Below, one piece after another: positions 58,680 to 64,000 of a stretch of 64,000 nt of DNA (position 1 is its first letter; every line of letters starts with the position of its first letter). Where the stretch lies: contig JAFEUB010001017.1 of assembly GCA_024529925.1 (NCBI GenBank), positions 1,036,001-1,100,000 of the forward strand, written 5' to 3'. The notes below the pieces were generated by a model, which saw only the letters and a list, made by a program, of their open reading frames with translations, searched no databases and was not told the DNA's origin. This DNA comes from Ophthalmolycus amberensis. Taxonomy: Eukaryota; Chordata; Actinopteri; Perciformes; Zoarcidae. Both the position numbers and the translations under genes were made by a program.

Positions 58680-59468
58680 TTAGGCAAGCAGCTTCCCCTG
58701 GGTGGAGAGGTAGAGCACTGGATGCACAACACTCGCAACAGACAGCAAGAAGATAGATGCTGGAATCACCAAACATTCATTAATGAATGCCTCCTTATAT
58801 GCAACGGTTTGCATTGAAGTAACTGGAAGGTAACAGGACATGGTGAGGATTGAGGTGGCACAGACAGTCTTAAAGGCTCTCTTCTTGACAGGGTGCATCT
58901 CGTCTCTCCCCGGGCTGGACTTCTTCAGCGCCCTCGCAATCGTGATGCTGCACCCCACTATTATTGCTACCATTAACACCATCACGGTTGGTGGGAGTTG
59001 ATTCAACACGCCCTCCATGGAGGAAACGCTCTGACACAAAACACTCAGCGAAGCACAGGGCACAGAGAGGAGCCACACCGTGAGGGCACAAACCTCCCTG
59101 ACTCTGTATTTCTTCAGCAGAGGATAAGATGTAGGGTGAATCACTGCAACGTATCTCTCCAGGCAGATATAAGACAAACTCATTGGCCCCCCGATTTGTA
59201 CGTACACTAACAGAAACCTGGAGATTTGTTGGTGGGTGTCTGTCGGCACCAACAGGCAGATTAGATGGAAGAAGGCGATCCAGTACTGGAAGTAGTGGAA
59301 GAGAGCTAAATTGAAATTCAGGATATCTGTAGTCTTCTTGGATGTGACGGTGATCCGCAGCAGTTTGCAGATCACCGGTTGTCCCATGAGGATAGTAATG
59401 AGGTCGACCAGTGAGAGACCCACGATCTGGCCCGGTCCAAACATACAGACGTTGGTAACGTTCGCCAT
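58680..59468 (-). CDS. Class A (rhodopsin-like) G-protein-coupled receptor, orphan
   Basis: A single coding exon on the minus strand gives a 262-residue receptor starting MANVTNVCMFGPG, with an N-glycosylation site at NVT. Seven hydrophobic segments are visible. Motifs include NLALF in TM2, CLERYVAVIHP at the end of TM3 (ERY for DRY), a TM4 Trp (ALTVWLLSVP), CYLP in TM6, and VVHPVLYL in TM7 in place of NPxxY. It is short for the class: the N-terminus, loops and C-terminal tail are all minimal. A GTG six bases upstream is ignored in favour of the ATG. An acceptor lies at about 59,491, and a donor (CACCTG|GTAAGC) at about 60,121 suggests a non-coding upstream exon. I cannot assign the ligand; the overall look is of small teleost orphan receptors near the P2Y/chemosensory side. 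Confidence 0.75.
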   Translation of the reverse strand: MANVTNVCMFGPGQIVGLSLVDLITILMGQPVICKLLRITVTSKKTTDILNFNLALFHYFQYWIAFFHLICLLVPTDTHQQISRFLLVYVQIGGPMSLSYICLERYVAVIHPTSYPLLKKYRVREVCALTVWLLSVPCASLSVLCQSVSSMEGVLNQLPPTVMVLMVAIIVGCSITIARALKKSSPGRDEMHPVKKRAFKTVCATSILTMSCYLPVTSMQTVAYKEAFINECLVIPASIFLLSVASVVHPVLYLSTQGKLLA

Positions 59469-59490
59469 TTCCACAGACTGCTGTTCAGAG

Positions 59491-60250
59491 CTGAAAGAAA
59501 CAAGGCATCAAAGAGACTGACGGACATTTAAAAGTGTATATTTTTCTAAGTTTAATCTTTGAATATGAAAGCCAAGGAACATACATACAGAGAGGCATAC
59601 TGTGCTGTACAATGCACAATCCTCTGATTTCATGCTCGAAAGTGATTCAAAGTTTAGAAACTTCCGTACAGTATTTTCTATACATTTTGAATTCTATAAA
59701 ATACACCGATGCAATATGAATTCAACCTTTTCTCCGGTACAAATGGAGATCTTTAAAGCCAAATGTATATTCTAATATCGTGAACCTTGACACAATGAAG
59801 CACATCACTTGATTCTTACAAAATGATCAGAAGCTAATTTGTTTGGAGTTTGTAAATAAAAGAGTCAAATTAAAAGCCCTGTACTGGCAGAATTCTTAGT
59901 TTGGTTTTTAGAAAGTAAAGAAACTTGATCCAATACATTTTTATAAATGATGTTATATTCATATGAGGACATATAAGCAGATATATTACACATTGAAGAC
60001 TCAATATTAACAGTGTCATGACCTACCGTCTTGTTCTAAGTTACCTTGAACTGTCAATTATACCTACAATCATATAATTATATATCATTTATTATTCAAC
60101 ACTCGCAAAGTCAGCGCTTACCAGGTGTATTCAGCTGCTGCTCAGACCAAACCGAAGAGTGACCCGTGGATCAATCGACTGTTTCAGTAACAATGACGCC
60201 TGATTTTCCTAATAGATGTAAGACAGGTGCGAGGCAGCCCAGCAAAACCA
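59491..60250 (-). other. Putative 5' leader intron and exon of the GPCR gene
   Basis: The minus-strand donor at 60,121/60,120 and acceptor at 59,491 would remove about 630 bp, placing a non-coding exon at roughly 60,122-60,250. No other coding content is seen. Confidence 0.35.
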
Positions 60251-63200
60251 GCAAACATCACGCCCTGATTTCCATAACTGCAGAGTTTCGGTGTCGGTTA
60301 AGGTTCGGCTGTGACACAGTCAGGTAGAGAAAAGAAAACATACAGACGGCAAATAATCTCTGAAGTGTTCGTCAGCACTGAGAGTCATTCAATGTGTAGG
60401 AGATCCTGCAGACCACACGGTGTCAGTGTGCCCTGAAACACAACACCCACTGCACCGGAGAGGCCTGGAGTAGTAACATTACATAATCATTTAAAAAAAA
60501 AGAAAGACTTGTGAAACAGTAGATGTTGGGTTTGTGAAGTAGGATTTATTCTTACTGGAGTTATCGATCATGAAGATTCGTGAGAAACTGATTTTCTGTA
60601 GTTATTATAAAACACTGTTAACCATCTGTGGTTACAGTGAAGACGCTGTGTAAAAGGTAAGAAACAGATCAATAAGATGAAAGAGATGAAGACTTCTTTA
60701 TTGACAAATACACAAAAATAGATCACAAAGCAGAACTTTGAGTTGTTCACTAACAATCTCCGCGGTAAACATTCCAGTATGGCTTCAGGTACAAGGATTA
60801 AGACTCATAAATATTTATAAAACCTGGGAGAAAAAGTGTGTGAGCCCATTTAGTTTGACTATAAGAGAGCAAACTAATGCGGAGATCATGTAATGCAGGG
60901 AACCATGTCGAAGAGGCTGTATGATGAACGTGCATAAACAGAGCACATGCTAAGAGAATAAATATGAAAATACAAAAACAAACATTAAAGAATTCATATA
61001 TTTGTATTGCTGTTCACTGTTATTATGTATTCATCGGGTTCGAGGCCTTCTCCCTTACATTCTTTGAGAGACTACCTGCATGTTGCATAGCTTCCAGGCC
61101 TAACTTTCTTCTCCGATAAAAGTCAAAGCAGTCTTACTGCAGCCAACAGTTTACTGCGAAGTCTAAGTTGTTTTAGAGGCAGTATGCAGAAAAGACTCAA
61201 AATGTCTCGTTATTTTTTACGGAAGCCATGAGAGGAAAGGGAGAAAATGAAATGCTGGTGATCCATTTTCATAGTCTGGTCTCAACTGTGATCTCTCCTG
61301 TTGAGAGCAGGTGACAACAATATTCCTACAACTTTATTTTTACAGGTGGGAAAAAAAGTTGTAATACTCATTACGACCACAAGAGGCTAAAGAGCACCAC
61401 TACCCCATGCTCCAAATAGCTCCAAATGTATGTTTTCCTCCACGGGTGTTTTAATTGTCATAACTTGGTAGAACACGATGTATATGTACCTTTCTGTTTA
61501 GAGTGCATGGAGAAATTACAACTCCCCCAGAAGAAAACATGAATGCTCCGAGTCCTGTTTAGAACATGGCGTAGTGATACACTACCGCCTCTTGTGGCTG
61601 AGATGAGTATTACAACAACAGAAAAAATGATTTCCTCACTTTAGTCTCTGGCCTCCCGTTGTTTTTTGTACTGTACGAGTGCATAACAACATAAGAACTC
61701 TATATGAGGTTTGGGTAACTTTGAATCGTCTGAAAAGTTTTGCCATTGTTGTTGTGACTTTAAGTGACAGTAACAAGACGCCTAAATGGAATAAACTACT
61801 CGTGATACCACACGTTTAGTGGCTAAGTGCTTATTGTTGGTTGCAAATACAGGAAATGTATTCAGTTCTTAATCATCTTAACTTAATTTGTCCAAGCTAA
61901 TGCTAACAAATGATGATTTAAAGTGAGACTGCAACTTTTGAAAAAAATGACACATTCTTCCTTTTACAAATGAAAAGTTGAACTCATGAGAAATAAAACT
62001 CACCTTTGATCAATTCAATACACTCAGGGGTTTTGTTGCTACAGCCTCACTTGGTCTGGTGTGACCAGTAGCTTTGGGTGGCTAATGACAATTCTCCAAT
62101 TGTGCTACAGTTACACCGTCCTTTAGCATGTAACATTATTCCACTATTACCATTTGTTGCCACTATTCAGCAAACGGTACATTATCTCGCTTTATAAAAT
62201 CTTTTGCTGGAGAACAACTGAAGCCAAACCCGGGCCATGGTTTTCTGTTTCCAGTCAAGAAGGCACTTCTCTTTTGAAACCGTCTCTCTGAAAAGTCAGA
62301 TATGCAAACTGAAGCAGCGACAGATGCTCTATATACAAATCACATAACTCAAAGGCACTGAATCATTTACAAACTGCAGGGGAAAAAGACATAAAAACAT
62401 GTTTTGGTCCTCTTTCCCAGTGTCAGTTTTGTCGCGGACGGGAAACTACGCATGGCTGTGGACGGAGATGGTCGACAGGTCGTTCCTGATGATCTCATTG
62501 ACTGCAAAGGAAGAGAGAGAAAAGGGCGATCAGCGTTCATGGCCTCCACATGGATGTCATGCAGAGGGAGTGCATGTACAGTATAACGCCGCATGTAATA
62601 TCTGTAAAGACCCTGAAAACCTACTTTTTTCAATTAGCTTCTTGCTAGTGACACTTTTTTTCTAAACTTTATTTACAATGTTTACTAAACATCTACAACT
62701 GGTTTTTATTGGCTTTCAAATGTAACCCTGTACAGTGGATTTGGCTAAAAAGTCAGCTAATGCAGACCAGTTAGCAACATTAGCATTCAATATTTACTCT
62801 CCTTTTAGTTCAGATTTCAGGTTAATATCTGGCTCTTAAGCTGCTAAATGTTCCACTTTGATAACCGACTGGTTGCTGACTTTGTTGGTTCGCTGTTTGG
62901 TGCTTAGCAGGTAGTGTGCAGTGGTGAAAACAGCTGACTGCTGCAAATAAAAAGGACTCTGATGAGAGCGGTTATGGACCACAAAACCCAAAACAATGAG
63001 CCGAACGAAGCTGATGTAAAAAGATATATAGTTTAGTGCTTTAAAGTTCTCTGAGCTCTATAGGATCTGTTATTTCCTCTGAGTCAAGCTAATAGAATCC
63101 CTTTATATCAGAGATCCCCAGACCTTTCTTCATCAAGAGAGATGATGCAACCTCCCGCTGTCTCTAAAGGATCCAGGTGCACTTGTTTATCTGTTTTTAT

Positions 63201-63650
63201 CAGCTGTGTTCTTTGGATGACGAGGGGGGGGGGGGGGATATATATATATAGATAACAGAGACATACGGCCATATCACTCAGTTTCCCCCTCTCTAAAGGG
63301 GATTGAGCAGGTTCATTTTTTATTAGCTTTCACCGTTCTTATCCGTGACCTCATTTATCACTTTGAAGAGACAGTCTCCACAGATCCTCCGCATCTCTAA
63401 TCAGCTTCTCACTTTTTCTAATCAGCCTGCAGGTTCAGCCCCCCCCCCCCCCCCCCCCCTTTTTTTTCCCTTTCTTTTTTTCCTTCCTAGATCTCACAGG
63501 GATGAGAAATGTGAGAGGGGAAGGGGAACACCCCCGGCCGGATCGGGCCTCGGAGGAATTCCCTCTGACTGACTGGACGCTTGGAAAAGCAGCCTTTCCT
63601 CTCCACACAATGGAATTACTTCTTTTCTTTTTTTTCTAAAACATTTATTT
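60251..63650. other. Intergenic DNA, no gene seen
   Basis: Only short frames without recognisable domains occur. Two low-complexity tracts stand out: poly-G followed by TA repeats at about 63,224-63,250, and a poly-C/poly-T run at about 63,438-63,480. The ~150 bp after the latter become GC-rich and may belong to the promoter or leader of the gene at the right edge. Confidence 0.5.
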
Positions 63651-63772
63651 TCATCGCAGGCAGCAGAGCAGCCTTCTCCCTCGCAGAACCAGCGCTGGCA
63701 CGGCAGCTTCCTCCCATAAATACCCCTCGCTTCCCATCACCAAAGCAGACGGGTGTACGTGCCTCACAAGGA

Positions 63773-63889
63773 ATGGAGGAGGCTTGGTTCAAAGTGTGGC
63801 TGCAAAACACTCTAGACATGAGGTTCATGCGTTTGGCCTCGCTGATCGACTGCGGTTACAGCAACAGGAAGACCTCTCGAGCGGGTTTG
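63773..63889 (+). CDS. Probable first coding exon of an unrecognised gene (continues past the window)
   Basis: An ATG in good context (aaggaATGGAGG) opens 39 codons, MEEAWFKVWLQNTLDMRFMR...SRAGL. They end at a consensus donor, TTTG|GTAAGC, at 63,889/63,890 in phase 0. An acceptor-like ttttcatcgcag at about 63,660 could start the exon. The peptide is amphipathic and compositionally protein-like, but I do not recognise the family. The open frame continues a little past the donor without similarity to anything I know. Confidence 0.4.
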
Positions 63890-64000
63890 GTAAGCGCAGT
63901 GCAGCGGCGACCTCTCATGAGCGTGTCACAGAAACACATTGGACCTATTAAGTGACTACGACGCCAGCGTGAGATTCACAGCAGCGTGTCTTCAGTGTGG

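Overview
The window is vertebrate nuclear DNA, most likely from a spiny-rayed (percomorph) teleost. The genes have GT-AG introns and are spread through long AT-leaning intergenic stretches full of fish-type repeats (hAT and Harbinger MITEs, a solo LTR, SINE-like fragments, CA and poly-C tracts). The gene set matches part of human 8q24.3, where EPPK1, FBXL6 and SLC52A2 lie in the same region and FBXL6 and SLC52A2 are close neighbours.

Layout: 1-9,060 is intergenic and repeat-rich, with no gene that I can support. At 9,140-31,790 (+) lies an epiplakin-like gene. It has a probable non-coding first exon, a 6.4-kb intron loaded with transposons, and one giant coding exon made of 15 nearly identical 1,074-bp plakin-repeat modules. 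The exon is interrupted once, by a single extra base in module 2. At 32,456-38,200 (-) is fbxl6, an F-box/leucine-rich-repeat gene with nine coding exons that I could splice into a 573-residue frame. Head to head with it, across a compact promoter at about 38,200-38,290, is a two-coding-exon gene (39,754-42,629, +) for an 876-residue protein. I infer that this protein derives from a hAT-like transposase. Two SLC52A-type riboflavin transporter genes follow in tandem (44,005-46,641 and 53,643-56,237, both +), separated by about 7 kb holding a large hAT MITE, a solo LTR and other repeats. A compact class A GPCR gene lies at 58,680-59,468 (-). The right edge holds what looks like the first coding exon of an unrecognised gene (63,773-63,889, +).

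These are independent eukaryotic genes, not an operon. Epiplakin binds intermediate filaments in epithelia, FBXL6 is a substrate adaptor of SCF ubiquitin ligases, and the SLC52A proteins import riboflavin. The most unusual content is the epiplakin array, whose marker variants reveal block duplications of two and of three modules. Next come the candidate domesticated transposase gene paired with fbxl6, and a repeat at 4.5-5.5 kb flanked by a perfect 31-bp direct repeat. All splice sites, promoters and transposon boundaries were read by eye; no database search was possible.
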